From contig JAEZYU010000063.1 in NCBI GenBank assembly GCA_023418915.1, positions 167,919-231,918 of the forward strand: 64,000 bases of DNA. The letters are read 5' to 3'. Below are positions 16,721 to 24,576 of the stretch, one piece after another (the stretch's first letter is position 1; every line of letters begins with the position of its first letter). Made by a program: the position numbers and the translations under genes. The notes under the pieces were generated by a model. That model had not been told where the DNA came from, searched no databases, and saw only the letters and a program-made list of their open reading frames with translations. The DNA comes from Bacillota bacterium (GTDB taxonomy: Bacteria > Bacillota > Clostridia > Acetivibrionales > DTU013).

Positions 16721-16970
16721 GGCAATATATTATTGGATTGTGAAATGATTGTATGTATTTAGTATTCTTATTAACCAAGCTGCCCGAACTAAAAGAATTG
16801 ACAGCAGAATCACTAGTACCTTATCTACTTTGGCCACCGGAATTACCAGATTGGTGCTGGAATACTTCTTTTATCAACGCACCCTAAGATTAGGCGCTTA
16901 CTGTTATCAAATCCAGTATCACAGAAAAATGTTATCAAAATGTTATCAAATACGAATTTTTGCAAAGTTA

Positions 16971-17000
16971 AAGGGTTGTAGCTTAATGGCTACAACCCTT
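16971..17000 (-). terminator. tRNA-flanking terminator hairpin
   Basis: Perfect 12-base arms AAGGGTTGTAGC and GCTACAACCCTT with a six-base loop. It lies just beyond the CCA end of the tRNA-Ser fragment, where a tRNA terminator would be. Confidence 0.6.
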
Positions 17001-17005
17001 CATTT

Positions 17006-17065
17006 TGGCGGAGAGAGAGAGATTCGAACTCTCGGAACGGTATTAGCGTTCACACGATTTCCAGT
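17006..17065 (-). other. tRNA-Ser(GGA) 3' fragment A, attachment site of element 1
   Basis: Read on the - strand this is the 3' two thirds of a serine tRNA. It starts at the anticodon loop (ACTGGAAATCGTGTG, anticodon GGA), has a long variable arm with a GAACG/CGTTC stem, a T arm GAGAG-TTCGAAT-CTCTC, and ends TCTCTCCGCCA. The 5' half is missing: the sequence before ACTGGAAA cannot pair with the anticodon 3' arm. The same 15-base core recurs at 31240. This is a site-specific recombination scar. Confidence 0.8.
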
Positions 17066-17197
17066 CTTGGTTTTTGAGAAACTGCTTCTTATATCTTTTT
17101 ATAAGTTCTCATTGGAGCCCTTGCAAATAAAGGGTTTCAAAGAAATCTGCTATTATCGTCTTATAAGTGTTTATATTGTGTTATACCGCCCCGGGTA

Positions 17198-17216
17198 ACA
17201 AAAGGGTAACACGTTT
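17198..17216. repeat. paired GGGTAAC motif inside the left end of element 1
   Basis: GGGTAAC-AAAA-GGGTAAC lies about 135 bases inside the left attachment core. The same pair recurs inside the right end near 30990 (GGGGTAAC-AAAA-GGGGTAAC) and near 31071. This is the layout of integrase or excisionase arm sites. The surrounding 17066-17350 holds no gene. Confidence 0.4.
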
Positions 17217-17350
17217 TTAAACCTACTTGCCAGATTATTAAATGCGAAAGCAAACAAAGAAGCATCATTAAAAAAGTCGAGAGCATTGTAAAATGTTGTG
17301 ATATAATCAAAATACTTCATGAGGTATTTTTATTAAGATTGGGTGATGCG

Positions 17351-18841
17351 ATGGATTATTTTATTGTCATATGGTCAGTTGTTGTGTTCGTAGAAAATCG
17401 GCTCCTATCCGGCTTTGAATATGCAGAGCTTGAAAAAGCAACCGGATTTTCACTTTCTCACATTCGCTCTCTTTTTGTTAAATTTACAGGGAAACCTCTA
17501 GCACGTTACATTTTAAGCCGAAGAATTGCGCACGCAGCTTTTGATATCATTCATAGTGAAGAAAGCATCCTAAACATTTCCGCAAAATATGGCTTTAATA
17601 ATCCTGATACATTTACTCGTGCATTTAATCGTATCACAGGATTTACACCGCAGGATTTCCGAAAGCGAAGGTGTGTGGTCGGCCGCATAAAGCTTTGCGC
17701 AGGTGTCTACGGTGTTTCAGAAAGGATGGAGGCAATGAATAACGAAAAAACAACTACAGAAGGAAGTACAATTCTATATGGGGTTCCAAAGGTTGGATAT
17801 GGTGTATATGGTTGCACGCCTTTTCCGATTTGTCTAAAAGCAACAGCCAATTATCTCGGCGAAGATGTCGATTATGATTATGCTATGGTTTCCAGCGGCG
17901 CTGCGTTCCGTCTTGTATGGGATGAAACCTGCTGGAACGGCGGCAATGTTGATGTACTGCATACGTTTGACGACCCGATTATGGTATATAAGAATGGAAT
18001 CGAAGCTATTGGGCGTGAATTTAAACTGTTAGGCAGAGAGAATCGATTGACACGCAGTGATCCGGCTAAATTTTCATCAATTGAGTCAAATGCAACTAAA
18101 GAAGATTTTATCAAATTTATCAAAGAGCAAATAGATAAAGGTTATCCTTGTATCGGGCTTGGCTTTATAGGTCCACCCGAGGCCTGCTTGATTACCGGTT
18201 ACCGCAATGACGGACAGACACTTCTTGGATGGAACTTTTTTCAGGACAATCCTGAATTCGCCTCCAGTGTCAGGTTTGATGATTCAGGATATTTTATTAC
18301 CGACTCATGGTGGGAAAATGAAGAAACCATTGCTGTCATGTCGATGGGGGAGAAAACTTCTGTTCCAATACCCTTGAAGAAACTGATACAAAACGCTATT
18401 ACTGTACTTTCCGGTCGCAAACATGGCGATTATGCTAAGGGAATTATGGCATATGATGCATGGAAAAAAGCGATTACTGATGAAAGCCAATTCCCTAAAG
18501 AACCTATCATGCCCATTCTCGTTGAACGGCTAATGTGCCAGGGTGATGCAATGGACTGTCTTGCCGACGGACGGGATAATGCCGGAAAGTTTTTTGAGAA
18601 ATTGGCTGATCAAAATCCTGAACAATCCTTATTCAGGGAAATAGCGAGCAAATTCCAGACAGTTAAGCAAAACGCATATAGTATGTATAAAACACTTGGC
18701 GGTTGGCAGCGGGATGAAAAACAACTGCAGGCACTGGCAAAAATAGAAAATCGACTCATAATATCAGGGTTGATTGAAAAGTGTATGGTCGCCGATTCCG
18801 AAGCCTTGCAATTGCTCCAGAAGCTGGAACAAACGCTTTAA
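17351..18841 (+). CDS. AraC-type DNA-binding domain fused to papain-like (C39/BtrH-like) domain
   Basis: About 496 residues. Residues about 10-110 carry the two AraC helix-turn-helix units (SLSHIRSLFVKFTGKPLARY, then NISAKYGFNNPDTFTRAFNR and TPQDFRKRR). After a short linker, residues about 140-330 form a domain like BtrH-N/C39 papain-fold proteins (YGCTPFPICLKATANYLG, SSGAAFRL, KEQIDKGYPCIGLGF, ACLITGYRNDGQTLLGWN). A helical C-terminal 150 residues follow. The same papain-like family occurs as a separate protein at 39132, right after a separate AraC gene, so fused and split forms coexist here. The ligand or substrate is unknown. The start at 17351 follows GGGTGATG. Confidence 0.75.
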   Translation: MDYFIVIWSVVVFVENRLLSGFEYAELEKATGFSLSHIRSLFVKFTGKPLARYILSRRIAHAAFDIIHSEESILNISAKYGFNNPDTFTRAFNRITGFTPQDFRKRRCVVGRIKLCAGVYGVSERMEAMNNEKTTTEGSTILYGVPKVGYGVYGCTPFPICLKATANYLGEDVDYDYAMVSSGAAFRLVWDETCWNGGNVDVLHTFDDPIMVYKNGIEAIGREFKLLGRENRLTRSDPAKFSSIESNATKEDFIKFIKEQIDKGYPCIGLGFIGPPEACLITGYRNDGQTLLGWNFFQDNPEFASSVRFDDSGYFITDSWWENEETIAVMSMGEKTSVPIPLKKLIQNAITVLSGRKHGDYAKGIMAYDAWKKAITDESQFPKEPIMPILVERLMCQGDAMDCLADGRDNAGKFFEKLADQNPEQSLFREIASKFQTVKQNAYSMYKTLGGWQRDEKQLQALAKIENRLIISGLIEKCMVADSEALQLLQKLEQTL

Positions 18842-18860
18842 TATTTTTGATTTTATAAAG

Positions 18861-18893
18861 CACTCGGTTAAACGACCGGGTGTTTCATTTTTA
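18861..18893. terminator. bidirectional terminator between convergent genes
   Basis: CACTCGGT and ACCGGGTG form an eight-pair stem (one G-U) around TAAACG, followed by TTTCATTTTT. It ends the AraC fusion gene and may also serve the convergent gene. Confidence 0.6.
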
Positions 18894-18898
18894 TTTCT

Positions 18899-19555
18899 TT
18901 ATTCTTCGTAATCTCTTCCTTCGGTACAAAGCACATCCAGGTATCCATCATCAAGAGCTGAATCCCTATTTTTATAGGGTACTGAACGGGGTCTACCCAT
19001 TTTGTAGTACTTGCATGATTTCGGACCATAACAAAATGTTTCAAACCGATATTTCTTTATATCTCTATCAAAATCCCATTGTATTTCAACGTTAGCCATA
19101 TTTGCCCAAACACATTTGAAGCACTTTGTTTCCCAAAGGCTTTTGCTTAATATCCTGGCTCCTCTTTCCTCATAGGTCTGTATGGTTGGCGGCGTCATTA
19201 TCCATGGGGGAGGTATTCCTTCAGGATTTTCACTTGTTCTATCCAAAAGCTTTAAAGAGCCTGCTTTATAATAATCCGCAAATTCTCTTTCTTCATATTT
19301 TTTTATCCATGCTGTTCCTTCAAGTACGTCACCAATCCGGAATAATCCCTTTATCTGCTGCTTTTCTGAAATGGCAACTGTGAACTGCTTTTTACCCTCA
19401 CTGCTGTGACCTTCAATAAAAAAATTGTAACCTAAGTGGTAATGGGTGCGGTTATCTGTGAGATATCTCCAAACCCTTGTCCGAGGTTGAATAGATACAA
19501 TTTTTCCTTGCCAGTTTATTTTTGAAGAAGTATTTTCAGAAGTTAAATTTGTCAT
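18899..19555 (-). CDS. conserved protein with OB-like N-terminus and Cys cluster
   Basis: 218 residues that I cannot assign to a named family. The N-terminal half (WQGKIVSIQPRTRVWRYLTD, FTVAISEKQQIKGLFRIGD) alternates strands in the manner of an OB fold. The C-terminal half has C-x2-C (KCFKCVW) and two more cysteines (FCYGPKSCKYYK), a likely zinc site, then an acidic tail. The ribosome site is weak. It sits beside HigBA inside the element and could be a nucleic-acid binding accessory protein. Its function is unknown. Confidence 0.6.
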   Translation of the reverse strand: MTNLTSENTSSKINWQGKIVSIQPRTRVWRYLTDNRTHYHLGYNFFIEGHSSEGKKQFTVAISEKQQIKGLFRIGDVLEGTAWIKKYEEREFADYYKAGSLKLLDRTSENPEGIPPPWIMTPPTIQTYEERGARILSKSLWETKCFKCVWANMANVEIQWDFDRDIKKYRFETFCYGPKSCKYYKMGRPRSVPYKNRDSALDDGYLDVLCTEGRDYEE

Positions 19556-19619
19556 TCTTAATCCAATCCTTTAAGCAAAAGCTCCTTGTCTGACTTTCAG
19601 AACGGAGTATTGCCATAAG

Positions 19620-19925
19620 TTATTTTACGCTCTCTACATGCTGCTCTTGAATAGGAACAACCGCCAGCGTCATCCCTAGTGGATGCAGCAGCTTTAAAAT
19701 CGTAGTGAGCTGCGGGTCCATACGGTTGTTTTCAAGCCTGGCGATGAAGGTCTGCTTTACTCCGCTGATAGCCTCCAGCTCTGCTTGGGTAAGTCCTTTT
19801 TCTTTGCGGGCTTCCAGTATCTGCCCTATGATTTTAACCTTAAGTTCTATTTCGTCCCTGTCTTCCTGCGTCAATGCATCCAGATTGTTATAAATATCTT
19901 CCCATTTCCTTGTCTTGATAGCCAT
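19620..19925 (-). CDS. higA: HigA-like antitoxin, XRE family
   Basis: 101 residues. An XRE helix-turn-helix (LTQAELEAISGVKQTFIARLENN) lies at residues about 45-67, followed by a short dimerisation tail. In HigBA pairs the antitoxin neutralises the toxin and represses the operon. It begins one base after the toxin stop codon, with toxin first, the classic HigBA order. Confidence 0.85.
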   Translation of the reverse strand: MAIKTRKWEDIYNNLDALTQEDRDEIELKVKIIGQILEARKEKGLTQAELEAISGVKQTFIARLENNRMDPQLTTILKLLHPLGMTLAVVPIQEQHVESVK

Positions 19926-19926
19926 A

Positions 19927-20286
19927 CTATTTGCTCCTTTCCATAAAATCTTTCAAGTTCCGTTTTGCCTGCTCTATTTCTCTCTGCGGTGTTTTCTGCG
20001 TTTTTTTCACAAAATGGTGAAGCAATATAAATTTGTCATCCTTCCAGTATGCGAATAATATTCGGTCCTGCGTCGGACGGAGTTCCCAAATATCTTCGCT
20101 TATATGTTTTGTCGCCGGCAAGCCCGCCCTTGTGCCATATGCTTTTAGTAGCTGTAAATACTCGGCAATCTTTTTCAGCCGTATCCGATGTTCCTTACTG
20201 GTTCTTGCCTTAACATTGAGCTCTTCAAGGAAATCGGCAACAGGTGAATTGCCATTCTTATCTTCGTAAATTTCTATCTCATACAT
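19927..20286 (-). CDS. higB: HigB-like mRNA interferase toxin (RelE/Gp49 fold)
   Basis: 119 residues of the phage-derived Gp49/HigB family: YEIEIYEDKNGNSPVADFLE at the start, then HISEDIWELRPTQDRILFAYW and FILLHHFVKKTQKTP at the end. These toxins cut mRNA in the ribosome. The last motif carries the basic residues used for catalysis in the family. It is translated just before HigA. The pair probably stabilises the element. Confidence 0.85.
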   Translation of the reverse strand: MYEIEIYEDKNGNSPVADFLEELNVKARTSKEHRIRLKKIAEYLQLLKAYGTRAGLPATKHISEDIWELRPTQDRILFAYWKDDKFILLHHFVKKTQKTPQREIEQAKRNLKDFMERSK

Positions 20287-20345
20287 ATATATTTCCCTCT
20301 TATTATCATAATATAACTAATTCGTTCTATTTGTCAAACTTTTTA

Positions 20346-21560
20346 TTATCGTTCCTTCTCTTTATGAGATTTTTTTTGCACAGCCTTATGATATGTCTCC
20401 AACACCATCCGCTTCCGTTCCAGGCGAACATCCACATACCGTTCTGTAATTGCTTCCAGTCCGCCGATGATACCCAACTGGTTGCCAATACCCTTAAGTG
20501 AATGACCAAGAATTTCTCCAACGGTATAAAAATCACCTGTCAATTGGTGCATATTCGTGGCCGCCGCATGTCTTAGGTCGTGAAAACGGCAATAAGGTAA
20601 ACCGAGTTCCTTAAGCAATTTATTGAAGTCGCGGGAAATGTGACCTTCCGATAGTGGTTTTCCATCCTCTCTGCAAACTATAAAATCCGAGTTGACAGAA
20701 GCATTTCTTCTTGTTTTCTGCCGCTCAAAATATATGCTTGCTTCGTTTGTTATCGGAAGCGTCCTAAGGCTATGATCTTCTTTAAGTTCAGCAAGCATTT
20801 CTCCAGTTGCTTTCTTTGCTTCCCTGCTTGCAAGCTGCTGCATAATATGAAAACAACCTTGAGCCTCTTCTATATTACTCCATCGCAGGCCCAGCACTTC
20901 ATTCCGGCGCATACCGTAAAGTCCGCCCAGTACAATGATAAATTCCCATTGTGTATCTTTTACGCCTTCTAATAATAGCTTCATTTGCTCAATCGTATAG
21001 GGTTCAGGTGTTTTAACTTTTGATGTAAATTTTGTTAAGGTATTGCGGGTAGGATTGCTTTCAATATATTGATAGCTGACAGCATGTTCTAATGCAATGC
21101 TTAGAGTTCTATGAACATATTTTACTGTGTTAATGGCCAGTCCGGATTTGAGCAGGTTCCGATAAAGTTGGTCCAGCATAGGAGAACTGATTGCATTAAG
21201 TGGATTGTTCCCCAGGGTTGGATTGATATGATTTCTTACATTTCTTTCATATCCCACATAAGTATTAGGTCGAACATTAGATTTTGCGTACTGTTCCAGC
21301 CATCCGGCAAGATATTCTTTCAGAGGCTTCTTTCCTTCTTCTGCTGCTTTAAGGGAGTAGGTTGGCTTTGCCAGCTTCAGCCGCATTTCGGCTTCGTGTT
21401 CCTGAGCTTCCTTACGGTCTGTAAAACCGCGCTTTGCATAGGTCTTTTTCCCTTCGGGAGTGTTATACTTAAAAAATACATCATAGACAGTTCCTTCCCG
21501 GTTGGAAACTGTGCCATCCTTGCCTTTTTTATGCTTTACTTTACGGTTGTAGATTGGCAT
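20346..21560 (-). CDS. int: tyrosine recombinase integrase of element 1
   Basis: 404 residues, Tn916/ICE type. There is an N-terminal arm-binding part (VYDVFFKYNTPEGKKTYAKR), a SAM-like core-binding domain (about residues 70-160) and a catalytic domain with LYGMRRNEVLGLRW (first Arg), HDLRHAAATNM (His-x-x-Arg), GEILGHS and the tyrosine in ERYVDV. The insert of about 15 residues between GHS and the tyrosine is typical of this group. The start overlaps the excisionase end by 25 bases. It probably recombines the tRNA-Ser core at 17051/31240, although the gene is 3.3 kb from the left end with cargo between. Confidence 0.9.
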   Translation of the reverse strand: MPIYNRKVKHKKGKDGTVSNREGTVYDVFFKYNTPEGKKTYAKRGFTDRKEAQEHEAEMRLKLAKPTYSLKAAEEGKKPLKEYLAGWLEQYAKSNVRPNTYVGYERNVRNHINPTLGNNPLNAISSPMLDQLYRNLLKSGLAINTVKYVHRTLSIALEHAVSYQYIESNPTRNTLTKFTSKVKTPEPYTIEQMKLLLEGVKDTQWEFIIVLGGLYGMRRNEVLGLRWSNIEEAQGCFHIMQQLASREAKKATGEMLAELKEDHSLRTLPITNEASIYFERQKTRRNASVNSDFIVCREDGKPLSEGHISRDFNKLLKELGLPYCRFHDLRHAAATNMHQLTGDFYTVGEILGHSLKGIGNQLGIIGGLEAITERYVDVRLERKRMVLETYHKAVQKKSHKEKER

Positions 21561-21808
21561 AATCTTTCACCGCCTTCTGTAGAGACTGCTGCAGTAACTT
21601 TGTTTTTTGCATACCAATCCCAAATAGCAGAATCTGCTATCAGACGACGGTTGCCGATATGTATATAATCAATTTCACCACTTTCGACAAGAAGCCGCAG
21701 TGTGTTTTCCCCAATGCCACTTATTAAGCTCATTTGTTCAATTGTCTTAAAGAATTTATTTACCGGAGCTTGAGTTTCTGACTTTGCCATTGGTTTTTTA
21801 ACGGCCAT
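21536..21808 (-). CDS. xis: excisionase-like DNA-binding protein
   Basis: About 90 residues. The winged-helix excisionase pattern is clear (FKTIEQMSLISGIGENTLRLL, then GEIDYIHIGNRRLIADSAIWDW). Xis directs the integrase toward excision. The start at 21808 follows a GGAAGGGGG site; the frame is open 18 codons further up. It is coupled to int through a 25-base overlap. Confidence 0.85.
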   Translation of the reverse strand: MAVKKPMAKSETQAPVNKFFKTIEQMSLISGIGENTLRLLVESGEIDYIHIGNRRLIADSAIWDWYAKNKVTAAVSTEGGERLCQSTTVK

Positions 21809-21908
21809 ATTGCCGCCCCCTTCCGTATAAAATACAAAATAATTAGTTCTACTTATTACCAAGCACCCTTGTTGCTGTGAGGAATAGTATTACAGGCAGG
21901 GAATACGC

Positions 21909-22022
21909 TTATTTTTGGACACACATATTTACAAGTGCAAACAAGCGTATCCCTGACCTGCATTTCTGTTTTGGTTTATTGTTTTTAAGCTTATCCAGCA
22001 GACGGCAGCTTACCGTCCTCAT
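21909..22022 (-). CDS. 37-residue basic leader peptide upstream of xis-int
   Basis: A short frame with a good GGGGAGG site eight bases before ATG. The peptide (MRTVSCRLLDKLKNNKPKQK then CRSGIRLFALVNMC) is strongly basic. Its ribosome site lies in the right arm of a GC-rich hairpin (GGCC-GTT-GGCGGGG), so its translation may be controlled. It could be a regulatory leader peptide; no family is recognised. Confidence 0.4.
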   Translation of the reverse strand: MRTVSCRLLDKLKNNKPKQKCRSGIRLFALVNMCVQK

Positions 22023-22388
22023 AGGAATTACACCTCCCCGCCAACGGCCGGGGCGCACTCTGGGACCTAACCTCGACTGTGCGTAAGTATCATTATCCCT
22101 CCACATGGGTCATCGCCATAAATGGTACTGTCATTTACTGATTGCACGGGTATATACCGCTCATACCTTTCCTTCATTCATACCATAAATGGTCTGAATC
22201 CTTCAGCTTCAATCCGGTATAATACCGGACAGGTGGTCCTGGCGTACCTGCAATCCGGCTTTCCTTCTCAGGGCCATGTAGGGAACGTACCGGATAAGAC
22301 AATTATTTTGTTTTCAAAGAGCATTTGAGGGGGTAGTAAAAGTCCCTCTAATAATCAGCAGATTTTTTGGCCAAAAGTTAACCCCTTT
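22023..22388 (-). promoter_or_regulatory. structured leader between sigma-like gene and xis-int
   Basis: 366 bases without a long frame. Read on the - strand it contains the dyad CCGGTATTATACCGG (about 22213-22228), a CGCAC/GTGCG stem enclosing a G-rich stretch (about 22040-22085), and the GC hairpin that covers the ribosome site of the leader peptide. Similar long leaders in Tn916-type elements carry attenuation; here that is inference. Confidence 0.4.
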
Positions 22389-22808
22389 TTATAAATTTCT
22401 TAAAAATTTTTCTATACTTTTTAGGCCGTTCTCAATAGAATTTGTTACTGCAGGTTTACTAACTCCCTCTATCCTGGCAATTTCAGACTTACTCATACCA
22501 AGGAAGAAGTGAGCATAAATCCGCTTTGCCTGTTTTTCAGGCAGGCTGTTGACTGCAGCAAACAGCTCCTGGCGGCTCAATTTCCTTTCATATAAGTCTT
22601 CCGGAGATAAAACCAATAGGATGATATCCTTTTCGATTCCATCATTGGTGTCCAGGGAATAGTAAGCCCGGTGAAAACGTCTGTACTCATAATCTGCATG
22701 CTCTTTGCGATTGAGCAGCCTCATTAGATCTGCCAGCTTGTCCGACACTTCCATAAAGAAGTCATTATTATAGAACGGGTAATGTTCCCGTAAATTGATC
22801 CTTTTCAT
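22389..22808 (-). CDS. sigma-70-like transcription regulator of the element
   Basis: 139 residues. The C-terminal half is a sigma region 4 helix-turn-helix (SRQELFAAVNSLPEKQAKRI, YAHFFLGMSKSEIARIEGVS, SIENGLKSIEKFL). It resembles the ORF7-type regulators of Tn916-like elements, which control excision and transfer genes. The ATG at 22808 follows GGAGG; the frame is open 25 codons further up. The ribosome site sits in the arm of a stem (CCTCTGTTTTG / CAAAACGGAGG, about 22814-22854). Confidence 0.75.
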   Translation of the reverse strand: MKRINLREHYPFYNNDFFMEVSDKLADLMRLLNRKEHADYEYRRFHRAYYSLDTNDGIEKDIILLVLSPEDLYERKLSRQELFAAVNSLPEKQAKRIYAHFFLGMSKSEIARIEGVSKPAVTNSIENGLKSIEKFLRNL

Positions 22809-22869
22809 ATACAAACCTCCGTTTTGATTTTTTTGAGTAAAAACCAAAACAGAGGTGGGGGAGAGCGGC

Positions 22870-23142
22870 TTACACGGCATCAACCAACTCGGAGATATTC
22901 TGAAGGTCTTTGTCCACCAGCTGCTCGCTGTTCAGATAACGCATAATCAGTTCCTTGAGTTTATCCTCGGCTTCCTCCGAATATAGCACCTGTGCCAACT
23001 CTGCAGAGTGGTTTTTTGCAATGATCCTTTGCAGTTTATCGAGGATTTCCCCATAGTCCTGAGCCTTCAGGCTTTCCCCGCTGTCGGAGCGCCTTTTATT
23101 GGCCCGGTATATTAAGTCGTTGATTGAAAATCTGCTGTTCAT
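22870..23142 (-). pseudogene. truncated CpaF/TadA-like ATPase, N-terminal part only
   Basis: About 90 codons. The start overlaps the TadZ-like stop as ATGA and follows GGAGG, so it is translated. The sequence (SRFSINDLIYRANKRRSD, ILDKLQRIIAKNH, LQNISELVDAV) matches the N-terminal region placed before the ATPase core in element-borne CpaF proteins. The stop comes before any Walker motif; a full protein would have over 400 residues. Immediately after the stop lies the leader of the sigma-like gene, so a deletion seems to have fused these two modules. Confidence 0.6.
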
Positions 23143-23876
23143 GTCTTCCCACCTCCACAGATACTGTTGACGATTTCCCCCAGTACCTTGCCGTAGCGCC
23201 TGCAAAGACGGTCTCGGAAGAAATACAGCGGTGATCCGGCATTTTGCAGTTCACACGCCCGCTTGATATAGGGCAGTTCATAAGCAAAAGGCAGTTCCGT
23301 CATGCTTCGATAGGTCTTGTCGTCAAACTCACCATTGGGAGCCAGTAGGATATGAGTTTGCTTTTCCCCAATATGCAGCTCCCGCGTGAAATCTGTAACG
23401 CCACGGTACCACATCTGTGCCGCGATGGACGGCCTGTGCAGGGTGAAAATCTTTTCGGCCAGCCAAAGTCCCACGCCTGATACCGGATTATTTATCTCTG
23501 CAGCTCCGTCCACAAGGAGAATGTCAAATACCAGAGCCGCGGAGTTCAGCATCTCTTCGATGCTTTGCAGGGCCACAGTATCGCAGAGCAGACCGGAATA
23601 GTGGGTGGGTATGGACAGGAAGAACAGATTTTTGCTTTCCCCGTATTCCATAAATTTTTCTCCGATGTTATGGTTATCCTCTTTCATGGCTTCAAACAGT
23701 CCTTTTCCCGGAGGAACGTCCTGCCCGAAAAAAATTTGTTGTTCACCATAAGTAAGGTTGGAGGAAATGAGGCCTACCAGCACGTCACGCTTGGCAAGAG
23801 CACAGGCCAGATTGACTGCAAAGGTGGTTTTACCGCTATTACTGCCGCCCCATACGGCATAGATTTTACCGCTCAT
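23139..23876 (-). CDS. CpaE/TadZ-like P-loop ATPase
   Basis: 245 residues. The N-terminus has a P-loop of the ParA/MinD type (VWGGSNSGKTTFAVNLACAL) and the second signature VFDILLVDGAAEINNPVSG. The order with CpaB upstream and CpaF downstream is that of Tad pilus loci, where TadZ/CpaE places the assembly machine in the cell. The usual deviant Walker A second lysine is lacking, as in many TadZ proteins. Without a working CpaF, the machine here is probably non-functional. Confidence 0.7.
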   Translation of the reverse strand: MSGKIYAVWGGSNSGKTTFAVNLACALAKRDVLVGLISSNLTYGEQQIFFGQDVPPGKGLFEAMKEDNHNIGEKFMEYGESKNLFFLSIPTHYSGLLCDTVALQSIEEMLNSAALVFDILLVDGAAEINNPVSGVGLWLAEKIFTLHRPSIAAQMWYRGVTDFTRELHIGEKQTHILLAPNGEFDDKTYRSMTELPFAYELPYIKRACELQNAGSPLYFFRDRLCRRYGKVLGEIVNSICGGGKT

Positions 23877-24576
23877 GGCTCACACCCCGTTTCTCAAAGA
23901 TGAGATGCAGCTTGCCGGTGTATTCTGCCTGGATGAGCTTTTCAGCCTGTGTTTCGGTGACAACCAGGGTTATAGCCTTTGGAATAGGATCGCCGGTGGG
24001 CGACTGACTGCTGGATTGCTGCTCCCGGACCTTGGCGGTGTTTTGTGTTCGTGCATTCTCAACACTGTAGACCTCCAGCCCTTTTAGCTCGGGATAGAGG
24101 ATGACTTGCAGGGATGAATCTTTACCATCTGAGGCTTTCTCCATAAACACGGCCACTGTTACAATATCCCCACTTTGCAGATGTGAGGAAAGCCCCGCCG
24201 CAACACTCGGAACACTCACGGTAACGAGTCGTTGATGATTAGCAGCAATGCTGTCCAGTTTTACATCGGCAAGATAGTCTCCAAGCTTTTTGGAAAACAA
24301 ATAATCCCCTTTGGAAATATCAGTCTGCGCGACTTTTCCTACAATCAGGGCTCTGTCATTCAGGATGCCCTCCGGGAGGCCATAACCTCCTACCTCCACA
24401 TCGGCAAGGTGTTTATTCTCTATTTTGGTGCCTGCCGGAATGTCCTCCGCTGCCCGCAGCACCATGACCGTTTCACTTTTGCTCTCGTAAAACCTTGGTA
24501 AGAGCAAAAAGGAAACAGATGCAGCCAGTACCAGGCAGAGGGCACTTAGAAATATACGGTTTTTCAGTAGTTTCAA
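23866..24576 (-). CDS. cpaB: CpaB/RcpC-like pilus assembly protein with SAF domain
   Basis: 236 residues. An N-terminal membrane segment (about residues 8-27) is followed by a SAF domain (RAAEDIPAGTKIENKHLADV, TDISKGDYLFSKKL) and an RcpC-type domain (VTVSVPSVAAGLSSHLQSGD, AITLVVTETQAEKLIQAEYT). CpaB belongs to the envelope part of Tad pili. It overlaps the small gene before it as ATGA and the TadZ-like gene after it by 11 bases, so the set is one coupled operon. Confidence 0.82.
   Translation of the reverse strand: MKLLKNRIFLSALCLVLAASVSFLLLPRFYESKSETVMVLRAAEDIPAGTKIENKHLADVEVGGYGLPEGILNDRALIVGKVAQTDISKGDYLFSKKLGDYLADVKLDSIAANHQRLVTVSVPSVAAGLSSHLQSGDIVTVAVFMEKASDGKDSSLQVILYPELKGLEVYSVENARTQNTAKVREQQSSSQSPTGDPIPKAITLVVTETQAEKLIQAEYTGKLHLIFEKRGVSHER

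Noticed and set aside
17006..17065. Complete tRNA-Ser gene
   Set aside because: Only the 3' two thirds are present; sequence before the anticodon loop does not form an anticodon, D or acceptor stem. The same holds at 31195.
16749..17198. 149-codon open frame on the + strand
   Set aside because: It runs through a tRNA-flanking hairpin and the tRNA fragment itself; the translated stretch is just the tRNA read as protein.
22122..22328. 68-codon open frame on the + strand in the xis leader
   Set aside because: Opposite to the structured leader, no ribosome site and no recognisable protein.
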